From: an uncultured Eubacteriales bacterium
Lineage (GTDB): Bacteria; Bacillota; Clostridia; Oscillospirales; Butyricicoccaceae
Direction: 5' to 3'
Length of the DNA stretch: 64,000 bases
NCBI GenBank assembly: GCA_934395135.1
Contig: CAKRRK010000002.1
Location: 62,001 to 126,000, forward strand
A program made the translations under genes and the position numbers. The notes under the pieces were generated by a model. It made no database searches. It was not told the origin of the DNA and was given only the letters and a program-made list of their open reading frames with translations. Below are positions 1 to 8,613 of this stretch, in pieces. How positions within the stretch are numbered: position 1 is the stretch's first letter; each line of letters begins with the position of its first letter.

Positions 1-1
1 G

Positions 2-655
2 CGCACCTTCCGCACCTCGCAGGAGGGTGTGTTTGCGGTGGGCGACGCAGTCAACAAGGGCGCCGGCATTGCGATTGCCGCCATCGGCGAGGCAAACAAA
101 GCCTGCGTTGCCATTGACGGCTATCTTCTCGGCATGGACATCGCTTACAAAGAGCCCTTTGTTTCCGAGCGGGAAGTGACGCCGGAAATGCTTTCCGACC
201 GGGAAACAATTGCCCGTGCTGCCATGCCGCACCGGTCTCCGGCGGAACGCCGGGACAACTTCCAGGAAGTCAATTATGGCTTTTCCGAAGAACAGGCTCG
301 CAAAGAGGCCGCACGTTGTCTGGAATGCGGCTGCCATGATTATAAGGATTGCAAGCTTATTTGCTATGCCAACCGGTACGATATTCATCCGGAACGGGTT
401 GCCGGCGGCAAACACGACAGCTTTACCGAAGAACGCCTGGTTTCCATCGAACGCAACCAGGGCAAGTGCATTTTGTGTGGCTTATGCGTTCGTACCTGTG
501 AAGAGGTGGCAAAAAAAGGAATTCTCGGTCTCGTGGGCCGCGGATTCGGCACTGTCATCAAGCCGGAATTTAACCGGCCGGAAACCATCGCAGACTGCAA
601 AAATTGCCTGAAGTGTGCAGAAGTTTGCCCCACCGGCGCATTGAAGATCCTGTAA
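2..655 (+). CDS. FAD/NAD(P) oxidoreductase with C-terminal 4Fe-4S domain (3' part only)
   Basis: The frame is open from the window edge, so only the last 217 residues are seen and the true start lies outside. The opening residues end in the VFAVGDAVNKG segment typical of the second FAD-binding motif of glutamate-synthase small-subunit-like flavoproteins. After it come three cysteine clusters: CLECGC plus a nearby C, then CILCGLCVRTC, then CKNCLKCAEVCP. The last two look like two 4Fe-4S sites. Such proteins pass electrons between NAD(P)H and partner enzymes such as NADPH-dependent glutamate synthase, hydrogenase or formate dehydrogenase subunits. The partner is outside the window, so the substrate is not assigned. 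A strong terminator follows. Confidence 0.7.
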   Translation, partial: RTFRTSQEGVFAVGDAVNKGAGIAIAAIGEANKACVAIDGYLLGMDIAYKEPFVSEREVTPEMLSDRETIARAAMPHRSPAERRDNFQEVNYGFSEEQARKEAARCLECGCHDYKDCKLICYANRYDIHPERVAGGKHDSFTEERLVSIERNQGKCILCGLCVRTCEEVAKKGILGLVGRGFGTVIKPEFNRPETIADCKNCLKCAEVCPTGALKIL

Positions 656-711
656 TGCATTCTGGATTTTCGCTTGTCCGGTCTGACCGCGTTTCTGTCC
701 CGTTATAAAAA

Positions 712-757
712 CCAGCGCCCTGCGCCGCATTCGCGGCACAGGGCGCTTATTTTTTCT
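712..757 (+). terminator. Rho-independent terminator
   Basis: A GC-rich hairpin (arms beginning AGCGCCCTG and ending CAGGGCGCT, one mismatch) is followed by a run of T. It sits about 55 bases after the oxidoreductase stop and ends that transcript. Confidence 0.75.
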
Positions 758-865
758 CTCTTGGTTTTTTCTGCTGCCCGCTTCACCGGCGGCGACACCG
801 CAGACAGCCCATTCAAAAAAGGTGGGCTGCCCTTTTGGCTGTTTCCTCCATCGGTCTCTCTTTTG

Positions 866-1417
866 CTACAATTCCACAAAAATCGGCGTATGCTGCAGCG
901 CCGGAATCACCGTCTCCAGCAAATCCGCCGTGGTCAGTTTCAGGCTGGAGGTATTGATGCATGGATGACAGCCAAAAAATTCCTCTTTCAGCACATCCCG
1001 GTCAATCAGCAGCTGAACATTTCCCTCTGTATCATTCATCAGCCCTAAAATGCTGACAGAACCTGGGGTAATGCCCAGATACTCCTCCATAAACTCCGCG
1101 TCAGCGAAGGAAAGCCGGGCGGTGCTGATCTGTTTTGACAAGTCCTTGGTATGAAAGGTTTTTTCGCCCGGCATAACCAGCAAATAAAATTTTGTTTTCT
1201 GCCGGTTGCACAAAAACAGATTCTTGCAGATGCGGACGCCCAGCAAAGCGTCCACTCCCTGGCAGGCCGCCATAGAGTCTGTGGCCTCATGGTCCAGACA
1301 TTCATAAGATATCCCCAGCTCGTCCAAAAAATTATATGTTTTTATCTCTTTCGGCAGGCGGCCCGCGTCGGTTTCCGGTCGGCCGCGGCGCAAGCTGTTT
1401 TGGATGCGTCGTTCCAT
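866..1417 (-). CDS. YbaK/PrdX-family aminoacyl-tRNA deacylase (Pro-tRNA trans-editing)
   Basis: This 183-residue protein consists mainly of one YbaK/ProX editing domain. KNLFLCN and HPCINTSSLKL match the conserved substrate-pocket segments of the ProXp-ala/PrdX group. These free-standing enzymes hydrolyse mischarged Ala- or Cys-tRNA(Pro) in the cytoplasm. The ATG at 1417 is chosen because AGGAGA lies six bases upstream; ATG 1423 and TTG 1432 are in frame but poorly spaced. The context fits: the prolyl-tRNA synthetase at 50748-52187 is the short type without an internal editing insertion, so editing in trans would be needed. Exact specificity (Ala or Cys) is not shown by sequence. Confidence 0.8.
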   Translation of the reverse strand: MERRIQNSLRRGRPETDAGRLPKEIKTYNFLDELGISYECLDHEATDSMAACQGVDALLGVRICKNLFLCNRQKTKFYLLVMPGEKTFHTKDLSKQISTARLSFADAEFMEEYLGITPGSVSILGLMNDTEGNVQLLIDRDVLKEEFFGCHPCINTSSLKLTTADLLETVIPALQHTPIFVEL

Positions 1418-1439
1418 ATACATTCTCCTCAATGAAAAA

Positions 1440-1467
1440 GCTCACCGATTACGGTGAGCAATTTTTA
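1440..1467 (-). terminator. Terminator downstream of rpsT (bidirectional)
   Basis: A perfect 8-bp stem GCTCACCG / CGGTGAGC with a 4-base loop is flanked by A and T runs on both sides. It lies between the rpsT stop and the start of the tRNA deacylase gene on the same strand, so it separates the two transcripts. Confidence 0.7.
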
Positions 1468-1473
1468 GAACGG

Positions 1474-1734
1474 TTACATTGCATTCATTTTGAGCGCCAT
1501 AGCGCTTTTTTTGTTGGATGCGTTGTTTTTGTGCAGAAGATGCTTTGCGCAAGCCTTATCCACAGCCTTTACCGCAGCCGTATGCGCAGTTTCCGCCGCC
1601 GCCTTATCGCCGGCAGCAACCGCAGTTTCAAACTTCTTCAATACTGTCTTCAACTCAGATTTCGCCATCTGATTCTGCAGCGCCTTTACTTTTGTTACCT
1701 TAACGCGCTTCTTGGCAGACTTAATATTCGGCAT
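1474..1734 (-). CDS. rpsT: 30S ribosomal protein S20
   Basis: The 86-residue basic protein begins MPNIKSAKKRVKVTKVKALQN, the standard S20 N-terminus, and ends with the ANKAARKKSR-like helical tail region (HKNNASNKKSAMALKMNAM). S20 binds 16S rRNA early in small-subunit assembly. Length and start are typical; a GGAGGTGG site lies upstream of the ATG. It stands alone with its own sigma-A promoter and terminator. Confidence 0.97.
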   Translation of the reverse strand: MPNIKSAKKRVKVTKVKALQNQMAKSELKTVLKKFETAVAAGDKAAAETAHTAAVKAVDKACAKHLLHKNNASNKKSAMALKMNAM

Positions 1735-1779
1735 TACCTGTCCACCTCCTTAACCTTCTTTTATTCATCAGTAATTGTT

Positions 1780-1808
1780 ATTTTACCATTGTTAATAAAA
1801 AAAATCAA
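1780..1808 (-). promoter_or_regulatory. Sigma-A promoter of rpsT
   Basis: Reading leftward: TTGATT (1808-1803), a 17-base spacer ending TGG, then TAAAAT (1785-1780). The TGG just before the -10 makes it an extended -10 promoter. It lies about 45 bases upstream of the rpsT start. Confidence 0.65.
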
Positions 1809-1836
1809 GAGTTTTTTTATTTCGCCGCAAGGTTTT

Positions 1837-1866
1837 GCATAGATTATTTTTAATCTGCGCAACCTA
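1837..1866 (+). promoter_or_regulatory. Candidate sigma-G promoter of gpr
   Basis: GCATA (1837-1841), an 18-base spacer and CAACCTA (1860-1866) resemble the sigma-G consensus (GHATR-N18-CATnMTA) with one mismatch. It is 20 bases upstream of the gpr start. Known gpr genes are expressed in the forespore, which supports the call; it is a pattern match only. Confidence 0.45.
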
Positions 1867-1885
1867 CCAAAAAAGGTAGTGGACA

Positions 1886-2782
1886 ATGATGGAATATCGC
1901 ACAGACCTGGCGTTTGAATCGGCAGAACTTTTGCCAAAAACCAAGCAGCTTCCCAAAGAGGATGTTATCCGAACCAGAGAAACCCTGGAAGGCTTTTCCG
2001 TTCTCACCATTGACGTTTTGACAGCACGCGGTGCAAAAGCCCTGAAAAAGCCCATTGGAAAATACTTCAGTCTGGATCTGAAAGCACTGATGCGGCGGGA
2101 GGAGGATTCTTTTCCGCGGGCGGTCCACGCGGTAAGCGCTCTGCTCTCCCGCCTGCTGGATGTGCCGGAGGACGGCCTTATCCTTGTGGCGGGCATCGGC
2201 AACCGTTATGTCTCACCGGACGCTCTTGGCCCGAAAGCTGCGGAAAACATTGTGGTGACTCGGCACCTTATTGATGCCGTACCGGAATATTTTTCCGTCT
2301 ACCGACCGGTGGCCTCCGTTGCTCCCGGCGTTTTGGGATCCACCGGCATCGAAAGCGGCGAAATGATCAAGGGTGTCGTCGAAAAAATCCGGCCTGCCGC
2401 CATTATTGCGGTGGACGCGCTGGCCGCCGGGCGGCTGTCCCGCCTTGTAAACACCATTCAGATTTCCAACGCCGGCATTACGCCCGGCTCCGGCATCGGC
2501 AACTTCCGCTTTGCCCTCAACCGGGAAACTCTGGGCGTTCCGGTGATTGCCGTCGGTGTGCCCACGGTGGTAGACGGCAAAAACCTTGCCATTGCCATCG
2601 AGGAAGAATTGGAACATCCCCAGAAAAGCGAGGCCCTGCAGGATCTTCACACGCCGGTCATCGTTACCACAAACAACATTGACCGGCAGATTTCGGATGT
2701 TTCCAGAGTCATTGGCTACGGCATTAACCAAGCGTTAAACCCCAGCCTCACCATCGAGGATATGGACTTGTTCTTATCATAA
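1886..2782 (+). CDS. gpr: Germination protease GPR (spore protease)
   Basis: This 298-residue aspartic-type protease degrades small acid-soluble proteins when spores germinate. The N-terminus (MEYRTDLAFES) matches the GPR propeptide that is removed in the dormant spore. Conserved segments visible are LILVAGIGNRYVSPDALGP, VAPGVLGSTGIESGEM, IAVDALAA, NAGITPGSGIGN and VGVPTVVD. The ATG at 1889 is an equally possible start. The next gene is spoIIP, the classical neighbour in Bacilli and Clostridia. A short inverted repeat (CTACC / GGTAG) overlaps the ribosome-binding region. Confidence 0.95.
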   Translation: MMEYRTDLAFESAELLPKTKQLPKEDVIRTRETLEGFSVLTIDVLTARGAKALKKPIGKYFSLDLKALMRREEDSFPRAVHAVSALLSRLLDVPEDGLILVAGIGNRYVSPDALGPKAAENIVVTRHLIDAVPEYFSVYRPVASVAPGVLGSTGIESGEMIKGVVEKIRPAAIIAVDALAAGRLSRLVNTIQISNAGITPGSGIGNFRFALNRETLGVPVIAVGVPTVVDGKNLAIAIEEELEHPQKSEALQDLHTPVIVTTNNIDRQISDVSRVIGYGINQALNPSLTIEDMDLFLS

Positions 2783-2804
2783 ATTTTATCCGCTCTCATA
2801 TAAT
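2777..2804 (+). promoter_or_regulatory. Candidate sigma-E promoter of spoIIP
   Basis: TCATAAA at 2777-2783 overlaps the gpr stop codon. It is followed by a 13-base spacer and CATATAAT (2797-2804), close to the sigma-E -10 CATACAmT. spoIIP is sigma-E dependent in Bacillus subtilis, so an internal promoter here is expected. Pattern evidence only. Confidence 0.35.
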
Positions 2805-2861
2805 TTTAGTAGCCTTGCGGCAATATGCCGCATTGCACTTTTATGAAAATGGAGCAGGAGT

Positions 2862-3944
2862 ATGAAACGTTTTTCTCAAAATTACATTGCCGTCACCTTG
2901 GTTCTGGCAGGCATTATGACGGCGTTTTGTTTTTTTTCCGAGACAGATCTCCCTGGCATGGCGCTGCAGCGCCTGGGAGAAAATGAAAAATTTGCTGTGG
3001 TCGCACTGTCTTCCGAACTGGGCTTTATCCCCGAAGAATACGCCGAACACACGCCGCCTATGCCGGATCCCCTTCCGGAACCAGAAACTGTGACGGAGAC
3101 TGCCGGAGAAGGAGGCAGCCTCGCCCAAACGGAACAGGATCTCATCCTCCCGGACGATTCGGGCATCGCGCCCATTACCATCGCGCCATCAGAAGGCAGC
3201 GGCAGCTATGCTTCCGCCGGCGGTGTCTTTTTGTCAAACGATTCCGGTCTTGCAGTAGACGCAGCCTCTATGCGCAAAAATCCTTATCGCATCACGCTGG
3301 ATCAGGACGGGTCGGTAGAGGTATTCTTACTGCATACCCATGCCAGCGAAGCCTATACGCCGGATGAAACCAACTATTACACCCCAACGGACAACGACCG
3401 GACCACCGATACCAACTTCAATGTGGTGCGGGTAGGAGATGAAATTGAAAAGACGCTTACCGCTATGGGAATCGGCGTGCTGCACTGCCGGGAAATCCTG
3501 GATGTGCCAAGCTACAGCGGTTCTTACAACAAGGCTCTGGAGGTGATAGAGGACGCCGTATCCAAAAATCCGTCCATTAAAATCATCCTTGATATCCACC
3601 GGGACGCTATGATCACTTCCGAAGGGATAAAATACAAAACCGTTACCCAAATCGGCGACCAGGAAGGCGCGCAGCTGATGCTGGTAATGGGAACCAACGC
3701 AGGCGGCCTGTCCTTTGACCATTGGCAGACCAATCTAAACTTTGCCGTCAACCTGCAAAGCGCCATCCAGCAGCAATACCCTACGCTGATGCGCCCCATC
3801 AATGTGCGCAAGCAGCGATTTAACGAGCATGTGACGACGGGCTCTATGCTGCTGGAGGTGGGTACCAGCGGCAACACGCTGGACGAAGCCCTGCTGTCCG
3901 CCCGAACCTTTGCCAAACTGCTGGGTGACTATATTACAAATTAG
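2862..3944 (+). CDS. spoIIP: Stage II sporulation protein P (peptidoglycan hydrolase of engulfment)
   Basis: The 360-residue protein has an N-terminal membrane anchor (residues 8-25). A low-complexity acidic linker follows, then the SpoIIP amidase/endopeptidase domain from about residue 145. Metal-binding and catalytic segments are visible: VFLLHTHASEAYTP, TTDTNFNVVRVGDEI, ILDIHRDAM and LLEVGTSGNTLDEA. SpoIIP works with SpoIID and SpoIIM to strip stem peptides and drive mother-cell membrane migration. It follows gpr and precedes the germination operon by 14 bases, so it may be co-transcribed with gerA genes. Confidence 0.93.
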   Translation: MKRFSQNYIAVTLVLAGIMTAFCFFSETDLPGMALQRLGENEKFAVVALSSELGFIPEEYAEHTPPMPDPLPEPETVTETAGEGGSLAQTEQDLILPDDSGIAPITIAPSEGSGSYASAGGVFLSNDSGLAVDAASMRKNPYRITLDQDGSVEVFLLHTHASEAYTPDETNYYTPTDNDRTTDTNFNVVRVGDEIEKTLTAMGIGVLHCREILDVPSYSGSYNKALEVIEDAVSKNPSIKIILDIHRDAMITSEGIKYKTVTQIGDQEGAQLMLVMGTNAGGLSFDHWQTNLNFAVNLQSAIQQQYPTLMRPINVRKQRFNEHVTTGSMLLEVGTSGNTLDEALLSARTFAKLLGDYITN

Positions 3945-3958
3945 GAGGGGAATGCCCT

Positions 3959-5410
3959 ATGGAAACCTTAACCCTTTCCAAAAGCCTGGACCAGAATATC
4001 GCTTCTTTCCAGGCAATTTTCCAAAATGATAATACCTTTATCGTCCGTATTGCGGAGAATGCCGCCAAAACCCTTCGATGCGGCATCTTCTTTTTCGACG
4101 GCATGGTGGAATCTTCTATTATCAACGAAAACATCATCCGTCCCATCACCCGCTACGACGGGCCGCCTCTCCGTACAGCGGAGCAGGTGGCTTACTCCAT
4201 TTTGCAAACGGACGAATGCAATATAAATCCTGCAATCCAGGATATGCTGCAGGCGTTTTTATACGGCGATGCCATTGTGCTATGCGATGGTTCCGATACC
4301 CCGATTGTGGTGAATACCAAGGGGTTTTCTGTGCGCAAAATGGACGAGCCGGACAACGAAAAGGTGATCCGCGGCTCCAGGGAGGGCTTCGGCGAAGGAT
4401 TTATGGCCAATCTTTCCATGATCCGCCGCCGCCTGCGCACCACCGACCTAAAATTCTCCTTTCTCACCCTTGGCACCGAATCCAATACCACCGCCTGCAT
4501 CTGTTACCTGGATTCCCTGTGTGATAAAAAAGTGCTGGCGGAGCTGAAAACCCGCCTGGACAAGTTTGTGCTGGACGGAGTTCTGGATTCCAATTACATC
4601 GCCGAATGCATTTCCGACCATCCCTATTCGCCCTTTTCCACCATCGGCATCACCGAGCGTCCCGATATCGCCGCGGCAAAGTTGCTGGAGGGCCGGGTGG
4701 CGCTGATTTTGGACGGTACGCCGGTGGTTTTGACCATGCCCCATATCTTTCAGGAAAGTTTTCAAACAAACGACGATTATTATCTGAATTTCCTCCATGC
4801 AAACGTCAACCGGGTGCTGCGGATTTTTGGCTTCTTCCTCACCATCAGCATTCCTGCCCTGTATGTGGCTCTGATGACCTATCACCAGGAGCTTATTCCT
4901 TCCAAACTCCTTATTTCCATTGCGGGAGCGAGGCAGGGCGTCCCCTTCCCCACCCTGGTGGAAACCTTTGGCCTGCTCATTGTCTTTGAAGTGCTGAAGG
5001 AAGCGGGAACCCGGACGCCGGGCAGCTTCGGACAAACCCTGTCCATCGTCGGCGCGCTCATTTTAGGAGAAGCTGCGGTCAATTCCCATTTTATCTCCGC
5101 ACCGCTTGTGATTGTCATCGCATTTTCCGGCACCACTGCGCTGATGGTGCCAAAACTTCAGACCGCCACCACCATCCTGCGGTTTTTCCTGCTGTTTATG
5201 GCCTCCGTTCTTGGCCTGTACGGTTATATCATCGGCATCGCGCTGATTCTGATGCATCTAAGCGCCCTTCGCTCGTTTTCCATTCCCTTTATGACCAATA
5301 TCCTGTCGGCAAACGCCCGCTCCAAAGAGGATGTGTTCCTCCGGTATCCCTGGTTCTTAATGAAGCGGAAAGGGCGGTTCATCGCGTCTAAGAAAAGAGG
5401 CGGATCATGA
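3959..5410 (+). CDS. Spore germination protein, GerAA family (A subunit)
   Basis: The 483-residue protein has a soluble N-terminal half of about 280 residues and a membrane half with several helices (roughly 285-305, 320-345, 365-440). Family signatures include FLYGDAIVLCDG, IRGSREGFGE, KFSFLTLG, ISDHPYSPFSTIGITERPD and EGRVALILDGTP. GerA-type A subunits form the ion channel/receptor complex of the spore inner membrane that senses nutrient germinants. The ATG follows a GGAGGGG site. The stop overlaps the next gene by four bases, and an A-C-B operon follows. Confidence 0.93.
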   Translation: METLTLSKSLDQNIASFQAIFQNDNTFIVRIAENAAKTLRCGIFFFDGMVESSIINENIIRPITRYDGPPLRTAEQVAYSILQTDECNINPAIQDMLQAFLYGDAIVLCDGSDTPIVVNTKGFSVRKMDEPDNEKVIRGSREGFGEGFMANLSMIRRRLRTTDLKFSFLTLGTESNTTACICYLDSLCDKKVLAELKTRLDKFVLDGVLDSNYIAECISDHPYSPFSTIGITERPDIAAAKLLEGRVALILDGTPVVLTMPHIFQESFQTNDDYYLNFLHANVNRVLRIFGFFLTISIPALYVALMTYHQELIPSKLLISIAGARQGVPFPTLVETFGLLIVFEVLKEAGTRTPGSFGQTLSIVGALILGEAAVNSHFISAPLVIVIAFSGTTALMVPKLQTATTILRFFLLFMASVLGLYGYIIGIALILMHLSALRSFSIPFMTNILSANARSKEDVFLRYPWFLMKRKGRFIASKKRGGS

Positions 5411-6444
5411 AGCGGATCAAACGATGTGCCGCCGCGCTGACTGCCGTCAGCCTGTTGTTTCTTTCCGGCTGCGGCAGCTATTCTGAGGTGGATCGCCTTG
5501 CCATTGTGGCCGGCGGCGCGGTAGATTTTGCCCAGGAAAGGTATACGCTCTCCTGTCAGGTGGTACTGCCGGCAGATGAAAATCCCCAAACGGAGCTTGT
5601 CACCGTATCCGACTCCTCTCCCGCGGCACTGCTTACCAAACTCAACGAAACCTCCGGACGGGCCGGATACTTCAGCCATGCCCAGCTGTTCCTGCTGACA
5701 GAACCCCTATGCCGCCGCGGCCTGTCCAGCCTGCTCCGGCACTTCTTTCTGAACGATGAAATCCGTCTGAGCAGCCGGTTCGCTGTCGTCCAGAACGCCC
5801 AGCCGAACGCGCTGCTGGAAGCGTCTCTTCCATCGGAAAGCATCTCCTCCTACGGGATGTATGATATGCTTTCTTCGCCGCCTTATGACTTGGACATGCC
5901 CTTTTACAAAATACTGTCCGCCGCCGGGGAACGGGACATTGTCCTGCCCGCCGTTTCCTTAAAGGACGGCATGCCCTATATTTCCGGCACAGCAGTATTC
6001 CGCGGGGATAAGCTCGCAGGCTGGCTCTCCATTCCGGAAACCGGCATATTAAGTCTTCTTTTGGGCACCGGCAAAAATTTCATCTATCCGGCAGGGGACA
6101 GTGCAGTAGAGATTAAACATACCGTCTGCCATATTTACCCGGTGCTGGAAAATGAGGTTCCTGTATTTCATCTGGAACTTTCCGTCACGGCCGAACCCCA
6201 GGGGCAATGCGACGGCAGCGCCCTTGTCCGTTCCATCCGGCAAGATGTCACTGCGCTGTGCGAAACGCTTCATACCGAGTTTGCGTCGGACCCTCTTGGC
6301 TTGGTGCGCAGCCTGTATCAGTATATTCCGGCATACGGCGGTGAATTTGACAATGCCCTGCAGACCTTTGCAGTCGAGCCGGAAATCACCGTAAAACTCT
6401 TAAAAAACAGTACAACCGGCGGGGATGGTGATGAATATCAATAA
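5407..6444 (+). CDS. Spore germination lipoprotein, GerAC family (C subunit)
   Basis: The 345-residue protein starts with a lipoprotein signal (SLLFLSGC, predicted lipidated cysteine at residue 21). SEVDRLAIVAGGAVD follows, matching the start of Ger(x)C proteins. The C-terminal domain (about 190-335) matches the conserved GerAC fold in layout. C subunits are lipid-anchored on the outer face of the spore inner membrane beside the A and B subunits. The gene overlaps gerAA by four bases and gerAB by 20. Confidence 0.9.
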   Translation: MKRIKRCAAALTAVSLLFLSGCGSYSEVDRLAIVAGGAVDFAQERYTLSCQVVLPADENPQTELVTVSDSSPAALLTKLNETSGRAGYFSHAQLFLLTEPLCRRGLSSLLRHFFLNDEIRLSSRFAVVQNAQPNALLEASLPSESISSYGMYDMLSSPPYDLDMPFYKILSAAGERDIVLPAVSLKDGMPYISGTAVFRGDKLAGWLSIPETGILSLLLGTGKNFIYPAGDSAVEIKHTVCHIYPVLENEVPVFHLELSVTAEPQGQCDGSALVRSIRQDVTALCETLHTEFASDPLGLVRSLYQYIPAYGGEFDNALQTFAVEPEITVKLLKNSTTGGDGDEYQ

Positions 6445-7486
6445 TTATCTGGAAAACAAGCAAATATTCGCCGTTATTTTTCTTGTACTTTTAAGCAACA
6501 CTATGACTATGGGACGATACCTGCCCAGAGGCGGCTGGATTTCCATTCTCCTGACCTTAGCCGCAATTCCTCTCTACGGCATCATCCTGCGCATCAACGA
6601 GCAGGAACAGGATCTGGTGCGCGCGTCTTTTTCCGTGTTCGGCAAAGGCGTCGGAACGTTTTTCGCCCTGCTGCTGTGCGCCGCGGCGGTAATATCCTCT
6701 GTGTTTTCTTTGTACCAGTTTATTGACTTCACCAAAAACCTGTCGATGAATGACACCAGCGTTTTTCTCATCGGCGCAGCGATGATGCTGTCGGTGTTTT
6801 TTATCCGCAGCATCACCGAGCTTTCCCGGTGGTCTTCCGTCGTGGTGTATATCGTCATCCTGTTTCTCGCTTTCTCCCTTTGCATGACCATCCCGGACTG
6901 GGATCTTGGAAATCTGCTTCCGGTTTCCTTTGCGCCGGAGCCTGGCGGCGTCTATTGGTTTTGCGTGTGTTTCAGCGACTTGTTCTTTGTTCTTGCGCAG
7001 TTTTCCCACAGGAGAGGATACCGATCCGCTTTTTCGGCCACGGTATGGAGTACGTTGCTGCTGGCACTCATTTTCGTGCGCAACATTGCCCTGTTGGGCT
7101 ATCGCTTATCTTCCCTGCTACCCTATCCAGCCTACACGGCCTCCGGCCTTATCACCCTCGGCAGCTTTTTCCAACGGGGCGAAGCGCTGATTTCCGTACC
7201 CTTCGTCCTGTGCGACCTGTTGAAAATCTCGGTTTTTATCCTGTTTGCAAAAAACAGCCTGGCAGCGGTCTCAAAAAAGCTGGACCGCAAGGGAACCGCC
7301 ATTGGCCTGTCCGCTTTGGTGTTTGCAGCGGGTAGCGTTTTGTCCCAATATGCTATTTCGTTTTTCCGTGTTAAAATCGCTGTGGCGGTGGTTCTGATAG
7401 CGTTTGTGCTGCTGCTGGCGGCGGCGCGCCTGGTGCGTGCCGCTATCCGCCGCCGGCCCGGCACAGCCGCCGCAGACTCTGGTTAA
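6425..7486 (+). CDS. Spore germination permease, GerAB family (B subunit)
   Basis: About ten hydrophobic helices fill this 353-residue APC-superfamily protein. B subunits hold the germinant-binding pocket of GerA receptors. The N-terminus (NNYLENKQIFAVIFLVLLSNTM) is typical. Start choices ATG 6425 and ATG 6431 are separated by one GTG codon, and both lie inside the end of gerAC, which indicates translational coupling. It completes an A-C-B receptor operon. Germinant specificity cannot be read from sequence. Confidence 0.9.
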   Translation: MVMNINNYLENKQIFAVIFLVLLSNTMTMGRYLPRGGWISILLTLAAIPLYGIILRINEQEQDLVRASFSVFGKGVGTFFALLLCAAAVISSVFSLYQFIDFTKNLSMNDTSVFLIGAAMMLSVFFIRSITELSRWSSVVVYIVILFLAFSLCMTIPDWDLGNLLPVSFAPEPGGVYWFCVCFSDLFFVLAQFSHRRGYRSAFSATVWSTLLLALIFVRNIALLGYRLSSLLPYPAYTASGLITLGSFFQRGEALISVPFVLCDLLKISVFILFAKNSLAAVSKKLDRKGTAIGLSALVFAAGSVLSQYAISFFRVKIAVAVVLIAFVLLLAAARLVRAAIRRRPGTAAADSG

Positions 7487-7609
7487 ACTGCACAATTTCT
7501 TCCCTGTATTTTTTCTTTTATACCAAAATATTTTACAATCTGGAACTTTTTCTCTTGCTTTGCGTCTGATAACATGAAACTATATTTATCAGGATGCGAG
7601 GTGACTTGT

Positions 7610-8578
7610 ATGAAAAAGTTCCTTTGTTTTTTGCTTTCCTTCGTCCTCGCGGGAGCGATTTTTTGCGGCTGCGGAGCAGACAGCGCTCCCACGGAAGCTG
7701 CGACGTTTGACACAGCATCTGCAAACGATGCGGCAAACGCCGGCTACCGCGACGACGCCAAGACGGAAGGCCTGGGGCAGGCCCTGCCGGGCGCACAGGA
7801 CCCTGCTGCAAAATTTATCGTTACGGTGAGCCTTTCCATCGAATCCACGGAATTTGAAAAAACCATGGACCGCCTGAATACGCTGACGGAGCAATATGGA
7901 GGATTTTACGAATATTACGATTTGTCCTCTGCTTCTTCCTACCGCTATGCCTCTGTCACCGCACGCATTCCCAAAGACCGGCACCAGGAATTTTTGACAT
8001 CGGTGGGCGAGGCCTGTCATGTGGTAAACGAAACGCTTTCCTCGGAAAACATTACCACGCAGTATTATGACGCCGAACTGCGCCTTGAAACCCTGAACAA
8101 TAAATTTGACCGGCTGCAAACGCTGTTAACGCAAGCGGAGACTATGGCGGATATCATTACCATTGAGACCGCCATCAGCGAAACGGAGTATGAAATTGAG
8201 CAGATCAAAGGAACGCTGCGTCAGTATGATACGCAGGTGGAGTATTGCACCGTCCAAATCCATCTGGCGGAGGTTTCCAAGCTGTCCAATGTAGAAACTG
8301 CACCCATCGGTTTCGGCCAGCGGCTTCAGACCGCCCTGGTCACCGGCGCGGAACACTTTGCAGACGGATTCCAGGATTTTCTGGTGTTTCTGAGCTATCA
8401 TCTCCTGAGTCTTCTGGTTTTCCTGGCCGTTTTGGCCCTGATCTTCTTTGCTGTTTTCCGCCTACGCCGCAGGCTGCGCGGCAACCAGGCCGCCCGGATC
8501 AAAAAAACACCGCAGACTGCGCCGGACAAGGATCCCATGGATTCGGACGGCCCGGTTCCGCCGAACGGCGCAAAGTAG
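7610..8578 (+). CDS. DUF4349 domain lipoprotein
   Basis: The 322-residue secreted protein has a signal peptide with a likely lipobox cysteine (AIFCGCG, around residues 19-21). A disordered linker precedes the DUF4349 domain (about 65-225), with the family pattern RIPKDRHQEF...VVNE...ITTQYYDAELRLETLNNKFDRL. That domain includes a coiled coil (about 150-200). A C-terminal transmembrane helix (about 260-285) and a basic tail follow. Start ATG 7610 has a GAGGTGA site; an earlier in-frame ATG at 7574 has none. Function of DUF4349 is unknown; membrane or envelope sensing has been suggested for relatives only by structure. Confidence 0.85.
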   Translation: MKKFLCFLLSFVLAGAIFCGCGADSAPTEAATFDTASANDAANAGYRDDAKTEGLGQALPGAQDPAAKFIVTVSLSIESTEFEKTMDRLNTLTEQYGGFYEYYDLSSASSYRYASVTARIPKDRHQEFLTSVGEACHVVNETLSSENITTQYYDAELRLETLNNKFDRLQTLLTQAETMADIITIETAISETEYEIEQIKGTLRQYDTQVEYCTVQIHLAEVSKLSNVETAPIGFGQRLQTALVTGAEHFADGFQDFLVFLSYHLLSLLVFLAVLALIFFAVFRLRRRLRGNQAARIKKTPQTAPDKDPMDSDGPVPPNGAK

Positions 8579-8613
8579 CGCCGGATTCTTATGATCTACG
8601 GAGGACGCTTCCT

